Positions 49,962 to 59,304 of a stretch of 64,000 bases of DNA are shown here, piece by piece. The notes under the pieces were generated by a model. That model worked only from the letters and a program-made list of their open reading frames with translations. It did not search any database and was not told the DNA's origin. Position numbers and translations under genes: made by a program. Positions within the stretch are counted from its first letter, which is position 1. The number at the start of each line of letters is the position of its first letter. The DNA comes from Agromyces sp. G08B096 (GTDB taxonomy: Bacteria > Actinomycetota > Actinomycetes > Actinomycetales > Microbacteriaceae), in assembly GCF_040267705.1 (NCBI RefSeq), contig NZ_CP158374.1, positions 2,852,001-2,916,000 of the forward strand. Direction: 5' to 3'.

Positions 49962-51281
49962 CTACGGCCGCGCCGAGATCGACAGCTCGAGGGCGGCGAA
50001 CGACACCGCGCCGGACGGCGTCGTCCACGCCCGCGTCTGCCGCTCGCGCAGCAGCGTGGTCTCGAACTGCGGACCGGTCTCGAGGCTGGTGCCGCTGCCG
50101 GCTCCGTCCGCCGATCGGGCGACGGCGCGGGCGAGGTCGCGGAGCGAGTACTCGCCGCCGGCTCCCGACATGGAGTCCCACACGTCGGCGACCGGCGCCA
50201 CGGTCGCGCCGTCCGCGGCCAGCGGCACGGAGCCCGGCGCCTCGGACGCCCGTCCGGAGCGGAGGTTCAGCGAGTCCCCGGCGGTCGCGTACGTCCAGCG
50301 CACGCCGTCCACGCCGTCCACGCCGTCGGCTCCGCCGCGCGCTGCACGGAGGTCGAGGAGCGACACGCCCTGCTCGCCCACGACCCGTCCCTGCATGCTG
50401 CGCCGGTCGAGCACGAGCGCCGTGGTCTCGTCGACGCCGAGGACCCGGTCGTGGCCGGTCGCGAGGGCCAGCGCGACGGCTCGGCCCTGCCGGCCCCATG
50501 TCGTGAAGTGGCTGTCGAGCAGCGTCCCGTCGACGAACCCGAAGCCGCCCGACGGCAGGTAGCCGAGCGCGGATGCGTCGTCGAGGTAACCCGCGGTGGC
50601 GCCGTCGCGCCAGGCTTCGTACGACTCTCCTCCCGTGACCATGTCGGCCCCCTGCAGAATTGTGAGGCCGGCGCTGACGCCGGCGACGACACCGCGTGCG
50701 GCGACGTCGCGGATGGCGGCGAGCGCGGCCGTGTCGGTGCAGGAGGTGAAGGCCTCGAGTTCGGCGGGCGCGCAGTCCTGGAGGGTGCGGACGTAGCGCA
50801 TCTGGTCGCCGCCGCCGAAGAACACGGCGGTGCCGGCCCGGATCTCCGCCGCGACGTCGGCGTCGTCGGCGCGGCCGGGCGTGTAGGGGTCGCTCTCGTA
50901 GTCGACGGCGGTGTCGACGGGGACGGCGTAGGTCTCCGCGCCGAAGCGCTCGAACAGCGCCGAGTAGTAGAGCCCGTTGGCGGCGGCGTTGTTCAGCGAG
51001 TCGTCCGCGGCCTCCTCCGCGGTCTCGGCGGGAGCTGCCGCGGCGGTGACGATGGCGATGCGCGCTCGCGCCGGGCCCTCGCCGTCGGGGTCGGCCGCAT
51101 CGACGATCGCACGGAGGATGTCCGCGTTCTCGGAGAGGTTGCCGCCGATGAGGACGGCGGTCGGCCGGATCGGGGCTGAGTGGCCGGCGGCGGACGCGGG
51201 GGCGGCGGTGACACCGGTCAGCAGGAGGCCGGCTGCGACGGCGACGGCGACGAACGCAGCGGGGACGGGAGGTCGGGACAC
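49962..51281 (-). CDS. Secreted cyanophycinase-like S51 family peptidase
   Basis: A 439-residue exported protein with a signal peptide (AAFVAVAVAAGLLLTGVTAAPASA) and an S51-type domain. TAVLIGGNLSENADILRAIVDAADPDG and RIAIVTAAAAPAETAEEAADD lie at the start. GTAVFFGGGDQMRYVRTLQ and the nucleophile Ser in VVAGVSAGLTILQG (GxSAG) follow. Then come GFGFVDGTLLDSHFTTWGRQGR and GVDETTALVLD. Cyanophycinase releases beta-Asp-Arg dipeptides from cyanophycin; relatives cut other isopeptides. A GVDGVDGVD microrepeat lies near 325. GTG 51281 follows AAGGAG. An RpiR-type operator lies 15 bases upstream. Confidence 0.85.
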   Translation of the reverse strand: MSRPPVPAAFVAVAVAAGLLLTGVTAAPASAAGHSAPIRPTAVLIGGNLSENADILRAIVDAADPDGEGPARARIAIVTAAAAPAETAEEAADDSLNNAAANGLYYSALFERFGAETYAVPVDTAVDYESDPYTPGRADDADVAAEIRAGTAVFFGGGDQMRYVRTLQDCAPAELEAFTSCTDTAALAAIRDVAARGVVAGVSAGLTILQGADMVTGGESYEAWRDGATAGYLDDASALGYLPSGGFGFVDGTLLDSHFTTWGRQGRAVALALATGHDRVLGVDETTALVLDRRSMQGRVVGEQGVSLLDLRAARGGADGVDGVDGVRWTYATAGDSLNLRSGRASEAPGSVPLAADGATVAPVADVWDSMSGAGGEYSLRDLARAVARSADGAGSGTSLETGPQFETTLLRERQTRAWTTPSGAVSFAALELSISARP

Positions 51282-51295
51282 GAGGTCTCCTTCAC

Positions 51296-51309
51296 GAAAT
51301 GAATGTTTC
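51296..51309. promoter_or_regulatory. Candidate RpiR operator (GAAAT-N4-GTTTC)
   Basis: GAAAT at 51296-51300 and GTTTC at 51305-51309 with four bases between, one base from the perfect site at 56403. GGTG-AAAA-CACC lies just beyond at 51316-51327. Confidence 0.5.
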
Positions 51310-51458
51310 AAATCTGGTGAAAACACCCAGACTCTAACCGGTGTTACAGCCGAGGGGAAGAGGAGCCACGGGCGCATGCCGGCACGCCGAACGCCCGAGC
51401 CGAACGACCCGCCCCGGCGCGGCTCGGCTCTGCTCAGTTCGGCTCGGCTCGGCTCAGT

Positions 51459-52346
51459 TCAGTAGAGACCGAGCTGCGACGCCGAGCGCTCGATGCGGCG
51501 CATCCGCTCGGTCGCGCGGTCGCCGAGGCGCTCGAGGCATCCCGCGATCACGGCCTCGACGAGCGCGAGCGCCGGGGTCATGGCATCGAACGGCGACGCC
51601 GAGGTCGTCTCCGACTGCACCACGACGTCCGCCTCCGACGCGATCGGCGACAGCCACGCATCGGTGAACAGCACCACCGGCACGCGCTGCGCGCGCACGT
51701 GCTCGACGAGCGACCGCGTCGACTCCTCGTAGCGGCGGTAGTCGAAGACGACGAGCGCGTCTGCTCGGCCGAGGCCGGCGACCACCGCGGCCCGCGTGCT
51801 CGGGTCGTCGGGCAGCATCGCCACCCGCGGTCGCAGCTGCAGCAGATGCTGGGCGAGGAACCTCGCGAGCAGTCCGCTGTAGCGTCCGCCGGCCAGCCAC
51901 ACCGACCCCTTGGCGTCCGCGAGCAGTTCGACGCAGGCGTCGAAGTCGTGCGGGGCGAGGCGCCGGAACGTGGCATCCACCGTCTGCACCGTGGTCGCCG
52001 CCGCCCGCTCGAGCACGCCGCCCTCGGGGCTCTGCTGCTGCTCCCCCGCGGCCTCCCGCGCACGGTCGTAGATCGACAGCGGCGAGGCCGACCGCTGGTC
52101 GAGGTCGTCGCGCAGGGCCTGCTGGAACTCGGGGAAGCCGCTGTACCCGAGCCGGTTGGCGAACCGCACGACCGTCGGGCCGCTGACGCCCGCCCGTGCC
52201 GCGAGCTTCGCCACGGTCTCGAAGCCGGCCGACGGGTAGGAGGCGAGGAGGACCCGCCCGACCTTGCGCTCGGCGGGGGTGCAGTCGCCGAGGCCGCGGC
52301 GGATCGCCTCCGCCACCGATGCCGGCTGCGCGCTCGCTGCGGTCAT
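51459..52346 (-). CDS. RpiR family transcriptional regulator
   Basis: A 295-residue regulator: N-terminal HTH (TPAERKVGRVLLASYPSAGFETVAKLAARAGVSGPTVVRFANRLGYSGFPEFQQALRDDL, about residues 22-84) and a C-terminal SIS domain (KGSVWLAGGRYSGLLARFLAQHLLQL, ADALVVFDYRRYEESTRSLVEH). Some RpiR proteins control sugar phosphate genes; those next to amino acid transporters and peptidases respond to other metabolites. It lies 43 bases after the M20 gene in the same direction and may end that operon. The shared GAAAC-N4-GTTTC site upstream of the transporter operon and the S51 gene is its probable target. Confidence 0.9.
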   Translation of the reverse strand: MTAASAQPASVAEAIRRGLGDCTPAERKVGRVLLASYPSAGFETVAKLAARAGVSGPTVVRFANRLGYSGFPEFQQALRDDLDQRSASPLSIYDRAREAAGEQQQSPEGGVLERAAATTVQTVDATFRRLAPHDFDACVELLADAKGSVWLAGGRYSGLLARFLAQHLLQLRPRVAMLPDDPSTRAAVVAGLGRADALVVFDYRRYEESTRSLVEHVRAQRVPVVLFTDAWLSPIASEADVVVQSETTSASPFDAMTPALALVEAVIAGCLERLGDRATERMRRIERSASQLGLY

Positions 52347-52389
52347 CCCACTCCCCTCGTGTCCTTCACGGTAGCGGCAATCGCCCGGC

Positions 52390-53592
52390 TCATCGGCAGC
52401 ACTCGGCGATCACGCCGGCGAGCAGCGCCACCCGCTCCGGGACGCTCGCCAGGTCGAGCCACTCGTCCACGCCGTGATCGCCGCCGCCCACCGGGCCGAG
52501 GCCGTCGAGCGTCGGCACCCCGGTCGCGGCGACGAAGTTGGCGTCGGATGCCCCGCCCGTGCGGGCGATCTCGAACGCCAGCCCGAGCTCCTTCCCCACA
52601 CGGCGGGCCACCGCGGCGAGCGCGTCGGTCGCCGCGGGCTCCAGCGGCGGGCACACGTCGAGCCGCTCGATCGAGACGGCCGCACCTGTGACGACGGGTC
52701 GCGCCGCCCGGTCGTCGAACGCGTCGAACGCCGCGAGCAGGTCGTCCGTGCGTTCGGCGCGGACCTCGACCTGGAGCTCCGCGCCGTCGGGGACGATGTT
52801 CGGCCGCGATCCCGACCGCACCCGGCCCACGTTCACGGTCAGTCCGGGGCGTGTCGCGCTCAGCCCCTGGAACTCGAGGACCAGATGCGCGGCCTCGACG
52901 GCCGCGTTGACCCCGCGCTCGGGCTCGACGCCGGAGTGCGCCGCGCGGCCGCGCACCGTCACCCGCAGGTCCGCCACCCCCTTCCTGGCGCCGACGAGAT
53001 CACCGTTCTCGCGCGCGCATTCGAGGCAGAGCGCGACATCCGACTCGCTCGCGAGCGCGGCGAGGATGTCCCGGCTCGCGGGCGACCCGACCTCCTCGTC
53101 GGGGGTGAAGGCGAGCACGAGCTCGCCGTAGCCGTCCCACCCGGTCTCGGCGAGCACCCTCGCCGCGGTCAGGCCGGCGACGAGACCGCCCTTGTCGTCG
53201 CACACGCCGGGACCGTACGCCCGGTCGCCGGACACCCGGTACGGGCGCTCGGCGGCGACGCCGTCGGCGAAGACCGTGTCGAGGTGCGCGAACAGCAGCA
53301 CCCTCGCCGACCCGGTTCCGCGTCTGCGGCCGACGACGACGTCGGCGAACCGCGCCCCGGCCGTCTCGGGCGTCGGGATCCGCTCGACCAGGAAGCCGTC
53401 GGCGGTCAGCCGGTCGGCCGCCCACGCGGCCATCCGGCCGACGCCGTCGGGGCTCCAGGAGCCGGAATCGATGGACACCGCCGCCTCGAGGTCTCGCCGG
53501 AACGCCGCGTCGAGGCGTCTCGCCGCCGCCAGCAGGTCGGCGCCGGCCGGGCGGGCGGGCGTGACGGCACCGCCCGGCATCGGACCCGCCAT
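52390..53592 (-). CDS. M20 family metallopeptidase (CPG2/ArgE-like)
   Basis: A 400-residue zinc peptidase. The first metal ligand is in LLFAHLDTVFADG, the bridging Asp in YGPGVCDDKGGLVAGL, and the catalytic Glu pair in FTPDEEVGSPASR. A dimerisation domain holds VTVRGRAAHSGVEPERGVNAAVEAAHLVL, and the end has GPVGGGDHGVDEWLDLASVPER with the last His. The pattern fits carboxypeptidase G2/glutamate carboxypeptidase type enzymes that trim dipeptides or N-acyl amino acids. It follows the ABC ATPase gene by one base, so it probably processes the imported substrate. Confidence 0.92.
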   Translation of the reverse strand: MAGPMPGGAVTPARPAGADLLAAARRLDAAFRRDLEAAVSIDSGSWSPDGVGRMAAWAADRLTADGFLVERIPTPETAGARFADVVVGRRRGTGSARVLLFAHLDTVFADGVAAERPYRVSGDRAYGPGVCDDKGGLVAGLTAARVLAETGWDGYGELVLAFTPDEEVGSPASRDILAALASESDVALCLECARENGDLVGARKGVADLRVTVRGRAAHSGVEPERGVNAAVEAAHLVLEFQGLSATRPGLTVNVGRVRSGSRPNIVPDGAELQVEVRAERTDDLLAAFDAFDDRAARPVVTGAAVSIERLDVCPPLEPAATDALAAVARRVGKELGLAFEIARTGGASDANFVAATGVPTLDGLGPVGGGDHGVDEWLDLASVPERVALLAGVIAECCR

Positions 53593-53593
53593 C

Positions 53594-54400
53594 TCAGAGC
53601 ACCTTCGACAGGAACGACTGCGTGCGCGCCTCGCGCGGGTTGCCGAGCACCTCGGCCGGCGTGCCCTGTTCGACGACCACGCCGCCGTCCATGAAGACGG
53701 CGGTGTCGCCGACCTCGCGCGCGAAGCCGATCTCGTGCGTGACCACGACCATCGTCATCCCGGATGCCGCGAGCCCGCGCATCACGTCGAGCACGTCGCC
53801 GACCAGCTCGGGGTCGAGCGCCGAGGTCGGCTCGTCGAAGAGCATCACCTCCGGGTCCATGGCGAGGGCCCGCGCGATCGCGATGCGCTGCTGCTGGCCT
53901 CCCGACAGGGCACTCGGGTAGGCGCCGGCCTTCTCAGCCAGCCCGACCCGTTCGAGCAGCTCGAGGGCTCGCTCGCGCGCCGCGGCCTTCGACTGACCGA
54001 GCACCTGCGTGGGCGCCTCGATCACGTTCTCGAGGGCCGTCATGTGCGGGAAGAGGTTGAAGCGCTGGAACACCATGCCGACGCGCCGTCGCTGCCGTGC
54101 GACCTCCGCCTCGCGGAGCTCGTGCAGCCGGCCGCTGCGTTCGGCGTAGCCCACCGTCTGCCCGGCGACGCGGATCACCCCGGCGTCGATCTTCTCGAGA
54201 TGGTTGATGCACCGGAGGAACGTCGACTTGCCGGAGCCGCTCGGCCCGAGAAGGCATGCCACCTGGCCGCGCTGCACCGAAAGGCTGATGCCCTTCAAGA
54301 CCTCGAGCGAGCCGAAGCGCTTGTGCACGTCGGCGGCCTCGATCATCGGGACGGCGGCCGGCGCCGAGGCGGCACCGACGGTGTGGAGCGTGCCGGTCAT
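53594..54400 (-). CDS. Polar amino acid ABC transporter, ATP-binding protein
   Basis: A 268-residue ABC ATPase of the GlnQ/HisP group. Walker A is GPSGSGKST, the Q-loop is [21 protein letters not shown], the signature [19 protein letters not shown], Walker [24 protein letters not shown], and the H-loop [12 protein letters not shown]. The N-terminal 18 residues are extra and Ala-rich. The ATG overlaps the permease stop (ATGA). Confidence 0.95.
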   Translation of the reverse strand: MTGTLHTVGAASAPAAVPMIEAADVHKRFGSLEVLKGISLSVQRGQVACLLGPSGSGKSTFLRCINHLEKIDAGVIRVAGQTVGYAERSGRLHELREAEVARQRRRVGMVFQRFNLFPHMTALENVIEAPTQVLGQSKAAARERALELLERVGLAEKAGAYPSALSGGQQQRIAIARALAMDPEVMLFDEPTSALDPELVGDVLDVMRGLAASGMTMVVVTHEIGFAREVGDTAVFMDGGVVVEQGTPAEVLGNPREARTQSFLSKVL

Positions 54401-55344
54401 GCGGTGGCGCCCTTCCAGGTGTCGAACACGCGCGACACGAGCGACTGACGCCCGCCCGTCACGCCGCGGCCGTAGCGCCGCTCGAGCCAGTTCTGCGGCA
54501 CGGTGAGGATGCTCGTGAGCGCGAGGTACCAGATGGCCGCGACGACGAGCAGCGGGATGATCTTGAAGTTCTGCGCGTACGCGGCCTGCAGGTTGGACAT
54601 GAGGTCCTGCCCGGCGACGACCGACACGAGCGCGGTCGTCTTCAGCATGGTGATGACCTCGTTGCCCATCGGCGGGATGATCACCCGCATCGCCTGCGGC
54701 AGCACGATCCGGCGCAGGGTCTTGCCCGGCGACATGCCCAGGGAGTGCGCCGCCTCGGTCTGCCCGTGGTCGACCGAGAGCAGGCCGCCGCGGACGATCT
54801 CCGACGCGTAGGCCATCTCGTTCAGTCCGAGCGCGAGCAGCGCCGCGACGGTCGCCGGGATGAGGTCGGCCGTGTCGACCGACCAGAACTCGATGCTCGT
54901 GAACGGTACGCCGATCACCAGCTTCGGGATGAACGCCCCGATGAAGCCCCAGAAGATCAGCTGCAGCAGCACCGGCGTGCCGCGGAACACCCACACGAAC
55001 AGGCCGCTGACGACCCGCAGCACGGGGTTCTTCGACAGCCGCATGACGGCGACGATCACCCCGCCGACGAGCCCGAACGCCATCGCGGCGACCGTCAGGT
55101 AGAGGGTGACGCCCACGCCTCGGAGGGTGAGGGGCGCGAAGAGGTACTCGCCGACGGTCGGCCAGTCGATGTTGGGGTTCTGGGCGAAGCCGACGATGAA
55201 GAGGGCGGTGACGAGCCCGACGAGGACGGCCGCCACCCACCGGCCGGGATGCCGCAGTGGGACGGCTTGGATGGGGCCGGCGCCGGCGGCGCCCGCGGAT
55301 CGCTCCGCGGGCGCCCCGGCCACCGGCTGCTGCGTTGCAGTCAT
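54397..55344 (-). CDS. Polar amino acid ABC transporter, permease
   Basis: A 315-residue inner-membrane permease of the HisMQ type with five to six helices. [53 protein letters not shown] shows the family N-terminal region, and the EAA loop is [45 protein letters not shown]. It is a single permease, so it probably works as a homodimer. It lies 44 bases after the binding protein gene and overlaps the ATPase gene. Confidence 0.95.
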   Translation of the reverse strand: MTATQQPVAGAPAERSAGAAGAGPIQAVPLRHPGRWVAAVLVGLVTALFIVGFAQNPNIDWPTVGEYLFAPLTLRGVGVTLYLTVAAMAFGLVGGVIVAVMRLSKNPVLRVVSGLFVWVFRGTPVLLQLIFWGFIGAFIPKLVIGVPFTSIEFWSVDTADLIPATVAALLALGLNEMAYASEIVRGGLLSVDHGQTEAAHSLGMSPGKTLRRIVLPQAMRVIIPPMGNEVITMLKTTALVSVVAGQDLMSNLQAAYAQNFKIIPLLVVAAIWYLALTSILTVPQNWLERRYGRGVTGGRQSLVSRVFDTWKGATA

Positions 55345-55388
55345 GAGGGTCTTCCGGTCGTGGTCGATGCGGTGACGCGAGGCGGCCG

Positions 55389-56354
55389 CTACTGGTCCTT
55401 CGCGCCGTTGATGGTCGCCCGGTCGATGCCGATGCCCTCGACGCCGAACTCGGCGAGGATCTGCTCGTACGTCCCGTCGTCCATGAGCGACTGGAGCGCG
55501 AGCTGGATCGCGGTCGCGAGCTCCTCGTCGGCCTTCGGCACGCCGATGCCGTTGAGCGTCGCGTTGTACCCGGTGGGCGCCTCGGGGTCTTCGACGACCT
55601 CGAACACCTCGGCGTCGCCGGTGGTCTTCGCGACGTACCCGGCGCTCGGCTTGGTGAGCACGGATGCGGCGACCTTCCCGGCGGTGATCGCGAGCTGGGC
55701 GTCGGAGTCGGCGGGGAACTCGGAGAGCTCGATGGGGCCGGCGCCGGCCGCCTCGCAGTCGGCCTGCCAGACCTCGTTGACGAGGTCGACCTGGCTGGTC
55801 GCGGCCTGCGCGGCGACCTTCTTGCCGCACAGGTCGAGGTAGCTCTCGATGCCGTCGGGGTTGCCGGCCGGGACGAGGATGCCGGTGCCCGATGCGGAGT
55901 AGTCGACGAAGGTCAGCACGTCCATGCGCTCGACGCTCGAGGTCATGGCGGAGATCGCGACGTCGTAGTTGCCCGCCTGCAGGGCCGGGATGATTCCGTC
56001 GAAGCCCTGCTGCGCGAACTCGAACTCGACGCCGAGCTTCGCGCCGATGGCGCGGCCGAGCTCGACGTCGACGCCGGTGAGCTCGTCGGAGCCCTCGCTC
56101 ACGGCCATCTCGAAGGGGGCGTACGGGGCGTCGGTGGCGACCTTCACCACGCCGGCCTCCGTCACGTCGGAGGGCAGCGCCGCGCGCGCGGCCCCGTCGA
56201 CCTCGATCGAGATGCCGAGCACCTCGGCGGGGCCGGCCTGCGCACCGGCGTCGGCGGACTGGGCGGGGGCGGAGCAGCCGGCGGTGAGCAGGGCGGCGGC
56301 CACGATGGCGGCCGCGGCGGCCGAGCGGGCGGCGAGCGGAGAAGCGAGTTCCAT
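55389..56354 (-). CDS. Amino acid ABC transporter substrate-binding lipoprotein
   Basis: A 321-residue lipoprotein. The signal ends with the lipobox LLTAGC. The SBP_bac_3 fold reads [96 protein letters not shown]. The conserved Arg (VERMD) and Asp ([11 protein letters not shown]) that hold the alpha-amino acid are present. First gene of the operon SBP-permease-ATPase-M20 (-RpiR). A perfect GAAAC-N4-GTTTC palindrome lies 49 bases before its ATG. Confidence 0.94.
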   Translation of the reverse strand: MELASPLAARSAAAAAIVAAALLTAGCSAPAQSADAGAQAGPAEVLGISIEVDGAARAALPSDVTEAGVVKVATDAPYAPFEMAVSEGSDELTGVDVELGRAIGAKLGVEFEFAQQGFDGIIPALQAGNYDVAISAMTSSVERMDVLTFVDYSASGTGILVPAGNPDGIESYLDLCGKKVAAQAATSQVDLVNEVWQADCEAAGAGPIELSEFPADSDAQLAITAGKVAASVLTKPSAGYVAKTTGDAEVFEVVEDPEAPTGYNATLNGIGVPKADEELATAIQLALQSLMDDGTYEQILAEFGVEGIGIDRATINGAKDQ

Positions 56355-56402
56355 GGGAGACCTTTCGGGTGCGCTCGACGGTGAGCGGATGGGACTCCAA
56401 TT

Positions 56403-56420
56403 ATGAAACATCTGTTTCAT
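56403..56420. promoter_or_regulatory. Perfect RpiR-type palindrome ATGAAAC-ATCT-GTTTCAT
   Basis: Seven-base perfect half-sites around four bases, upstream of the amino acid transporter operon. A degenerate second copy, GTAAT-ACCT-GTTTC, lies at 56443-56456. Confidence 0.7.
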
Positions 56421-56491
56421 CGTGTCTACATTCTCATTCGATGTAATACCTGTTTCGTTGTGGAACCCGTCGCTGCGGGCTCGCCCGGCGG

Positions 56492-57427
56492 TCAGGCGAC
56501 GGGCGCGGCCGCTCGCATCGTCGCCCCGGACCGAGCGGCGAACACGGCCGCACGCTCCGTGATCGTACGTCGCATCACCTGCACCGCCGCGGCCGGCGCG
56601 ACATCGGCGGGGCGGGCGAGGCTGATGGCGCGCTCGAGCCTCGGCTCGGCGAGTCGCACCGACCGCAGCCCGGGACGGTCGATGAGCACCATCGCGGGCA
56701 CGATCGCCACGCCGAGGCCCCGCTCGACGAACCGCAGCACGGCGTCCATCTCGGCGCCTTCGAGCGCGACGTCGGGCACGAGGCCTGCGCTCCGGAACGC
56801 GGCATCCGTGGCGTTCCGCAGGTCGTAGGTGGAGCTGAACAGGATCTGCGGCAGCCGGGCGACCTCGGCGAGCGCGATCGCATCGCCGGACGTGACGGGC
56901 GGCTCCGCGGCCGAGGAGATCACGACGAGCTCCTCGACGAGCAACGGCGTGACGGTGAACCGCTCGGCCGGCGAGGCATCCGTCGTCGTGATGAGGGCGA
57001 GGTCGAGTTCGCCGGCGGCGAGCTCGTCGAGCAGGCGCCGCGACCCCTGCTCCGAGAGGTGCAGGTGGATGCCGGGATGCTCCGCGTGGAACGCCCTCAG
57101 CACCTCGGCCACGAGGCTGATGCAGAGCGTGGGCGTCGCGCCGAGGCGCACGCGGCCGCGCTCCAGCCCGGCGAGCTCGGCGAGCTCTCGCCGCACCGAT
57201 TCGGCGTCGGCGAGCATGCGGCGGGCGAGCGGGAGGAGGGATTCGCCGGCCGCGGTGAGGGTGCTGCCGCCGCGGGCGCGGTGGAACAGCTGGGCGCCGA
57301 GGTCGCGTTCGAGCACCGCGATCTGGCGGCTGAGGGAGGGCTGCGCGAGGTGGAGCTCGTCGGCCGCCTGGGTGAAGTTGCCGAGTCGGGCGATCTCGAC
57401 GAAGCCGCGGAGCTGGTCGAGGTTCAT
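56492..57427 (-). CDS. LysR family transcriptional regulator
   Basis: A 311-residue LTTR: HTH at the N-terminus (MNLDQLRGFVEIARLGNFTQAADELHLAQPSLSRQIAVLERDLGAQLFHRA), then a two-lobed effector domain (RVRLGATPTLCISLVAEVLRAFHAEHPGIHLHLSEQGS, PLLVEELVVISSAAEPP). The ATG 57427 fits a TAGGCT box six bases before it; an ATG two codons upstream would be too close. It is divergent from the flavoprotein gene with a 77-base gap and likely activates that gene. It is just upstream of, but separate from, the transporter operon. Confidence 0.92.
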   Translation of the reverse strand: MNLDQLRGFVEIARLGNFTQAADELHLAQPSLSRQIAVLERDLGAQLFHRARGGSTLTAAGESLLPLARRMLADAESVRRELAELAGLERGRVRLGATPTLCISLVAEVLRAFHAEHPGIHLHLSEQGSRRLLDELAAGELDLALITTTDASPAERFTVTPLLVEELVVISSAAEPPVTSGDAIALAEVARLPQILFSSTYDLRNATDAAFRSAGLVPDVALEGAEMDAVLRFVERGLGVAIVPAMVLIDRPGLRSVRLAEPRLERAISLARPADVAPAAAVQVMRRTITERAAVFAARSGATMRAAAPVA

Positions 57428-57433
57428 GTCCAT

Positions 57434-57439
57434 AGCCTA
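57434..57439 (-). promoter_or_regulatory. -10 box TAGGCT for lysR, leaderless start
   Basis: Minus-strand TAGGCT six bases before the ATG at 57427; it decides the start over ATG 57433. Confidence 0.5.
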
Positions 57440-57504
57440 TGCGCATCGTGCAGAGCCGAAAGATGCATTGGACGGATGGATGCCGCCGACCTACCGTCGA
57501 GAAC

Positions 57505-59238
57505 ATGAGCAATCCTGAACGCCAGATTTCCACGACCGTGCTCGTCATCGGCACCGGCGGCTCCGGCCTGCGGGCCGCCATCGAGCTCGCCGAGGCGGGC
57601 GTCGACGTGATGGCACTCGGCAAGCGGTCGAAGTCCGACGCGCACACCGCCCTCGCCGCCGGCGGCATCAACGCCGCGCTCGCGACCATGGACCCCGACG
57701 ACAGCTGGCAGCAGCACGCCGCCGACACGCTGAAGGAGAGCTACCTGCTCGCCGACCCCCGCACCGTCGAGCTCGTGACGAAGCACGCGGCCCGGGGCAT
57801 CCACGATCTCGAGCGCTACGGCATGCCGTTCGCCCGCGAGGACGACGGCCGCATCTCCCAGCGCTTCTTCGGCGCCCACACGTACCGGCGCACCGCGTTC
57901 GCGGGCGACTACACGGGCCTCGAGATCCAGCGCACCCTCGTGAACCGGGCAGCACAGTTGGACATCCCGATCCTCGACACCGTCTACGTCACGCGCATCC
58001 TCGTGAACGACGACGGCGCCGTCTTCGGCGCGTACGGGTTCGACCTCGACGACGGCACCCGCTACCTCATCCACGCCGACGCCGTCATCCTCGCCGCCGG
58101 CGGCCACAACCGCATCTGGCGGCGCACCTCGTCGCGGCGCGACGAGAACACGGGCGACTCGTGGCGCCTCGCCGTCGAGGCCGGCGGCCGCGTGCGCGAC
58201 CCCGAGCTCGTGCAGTTCCACCCGTCGGGCATCATCGAGCCCGAGAACGCAGCCGGCACCCTCATCAGCGAGGCGGCGCGCGGTGAGGGCGGCATCCTCA
58301 CGAACGCCCTCGGCGAGCGCTTCATGGCGAAGTACGACCCCGAGCGCATGGAGCTCTCGACGCGCGACCGTGTCGCCCTCGCCGCCTACACCGAGATCAA
58401 GGAGGGACGCGGAACCCCTAACGGCGGCGTCTGGCTGGATGTCTCGCACCTGCCCCGCGAGACGATCATGACCCGTCTTCCCCGCGTGTACCAGACCATG
58501 CTCGAGCTGCAGATGCTCGACATCACGAAGCAGCCGATCGAGATCGCGCCGACGGCGCACTACTCGATGGGCGGCGTCTGGGTGCGGCCAGACGACCACG
58601 GCACCGACGTGCCCGGGCTGTACGCCATCGGCGAGGCATCCAGCGGACTGCACGGCGCCAACCGGCTGGGCGGCAACTCGCTCATCGAGCTGCTCGTCTT
58701 CGGCCGCATCGTCGGCCAGGCCGCGGCCGAGTACTCGCGCGGACTCGCGGCGCAGCAGCGCTCGGCCGCCGCGGTACGGGCGGCACGGGCCGAGATCGAC
58801 GGACTCCTCGCCGCCGACGGCAGCGAGAACGTGCGCGCGCTCCAGCGTGCGATCCGCGACACGATGACCGAGCACGCCGGCGTGGTTCGCGACGAGCAGG
58901 GCCTCACGGCCGGCCTCGCCGAGCTCGACGCGATCGAGGCCCGCATGGCCGACATCGGGGTGCATCCCGACCTCGCCGGCTACCAGGACCTCGCGCATGC
59001 CTTCGACCTGAAGTCCGCGGCGCTCGCCGCGCGCGCGACGCTCGAGGCCGCGCTGGAGCGGCGGGAGACGAGAGGATGCCACAACCGCAGCGACTTCCCC
59101 GAGCTCGACGAATCGTTGCAGGTGAACCTCGTCTGGTCGCCGTCGACCGGGGTGACCCGCGAGGAGATCCCGCCGATCCCGGCGGAGATCGCGGCGCTCA
59201 TGCGCGACGTGTCGACGGTGGGCAAGCTCGTCGAGTAG
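57505..59238 (+). CDS. Orphan SdhA/NadB-type FAD flavoprotein
   Basis: A 577-residue FAD protein of the succinate dehydrogenase/fumarate reductase/L-aspartate oxidase family. The FAD fold is STTVLVIGTGGSGLRAAIELAEAGVDVMALGK, followed by SDAHTALAAGGINAAL (the His-linked FAD type region). The active-site segments are QFHPSGIIEPENAAGTLISEAARGEGGIL, RDRVALAAYTEIKEGRG, HYSMGGVWV and GLHGANRLGGNSLIELLVFGR. The sequence resembles SdhA more than NadB, but no iron-sulfur or membrane anchor genes are near. The substrate is therefore open: aspartate oxidation would fit the peptide and amino acid neighbours. TACCGT lies seven bases upstream of the ATG. A LysR gene is divergent. Confidence 0.88.
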   Translation: MSNPERQISTTVLVIGTGGSGLRAAIELAEAGVDVMALGKRSKSDAHTALAAGGINAALATMDPDDSWQQHAADTLKESYLLADPRTVELVTKHAARGIHDLERYGMPFAREDDGRISQRFFGAHTYRRTAFAGDYTGLEIQRTLVNRAAQLDIPILDTVYVTRILVNDDGAVFGAYGFDLDDGTRYLIHADAVILAAGGHNRIWRRTSSRRDENTGDSWRLAVEAGGRVRDPELVQFHPSGIIEPENAAGTLISEAARGEGGILTNALGERFMAKYDPERMELSTRDRVALAAYTEIKEGRGTPNGGVWLDVSHLPRETIMTRLPRVYQTMLELQMLDITKQPIEIAPTAHYSMGGVWVRPDDHGTDVPGLYAIGEASSGLHGANRLGGNSLIELLVFGRIVGQAAAEYSRGLAAQQRSAAAVRAARAEIDGLLAADGSENVRALQRAIRDTMTEHAGVVRDEQGLTAGLAELDAIEARMADIGVHPDLAGYQDLAHAFDLKSAALAARATLEAALERRETRGCHNRSDFPELDESLQVNLVWSPSTGVTREEIPPIPAEIAALMRDVSTVGKLVE

Positions 59239-59247
59239 CGCAGGAGA

Positions 59248-59287
59248 CGCCAGGGCGGGCCGGTTCTCGGACCGGCCCGCCCTGGCG
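59248..59287. terminator. Strong hairpin terminator
   Basis: A perfect 17-bp stem (CGCCAGGGCGGGCCGGT with ACCGGCCCGCCCTGGCG) and six-base loop, nine bases after the flavoprotein stop and facing the convergent RidA gene. Confidence 0.8.
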
Positions 59288-59304
59288 CGCACGCACCCGC
59301 GGAC

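Noticed and set aside
51418-51464. Run of GGCTC-type short repeats before the RpiR stop
   Set aside because: A simple-sequence stretch without symmetry or a place in a promoter; no function can be supported.
57433-57433. Alternative ATG two codons upstream as the lysR start
   Set aside because: It follows the TAGGCT -10 box directly, too close for a transcript to include it; ATG 57427 lies at the usual six-base distance.
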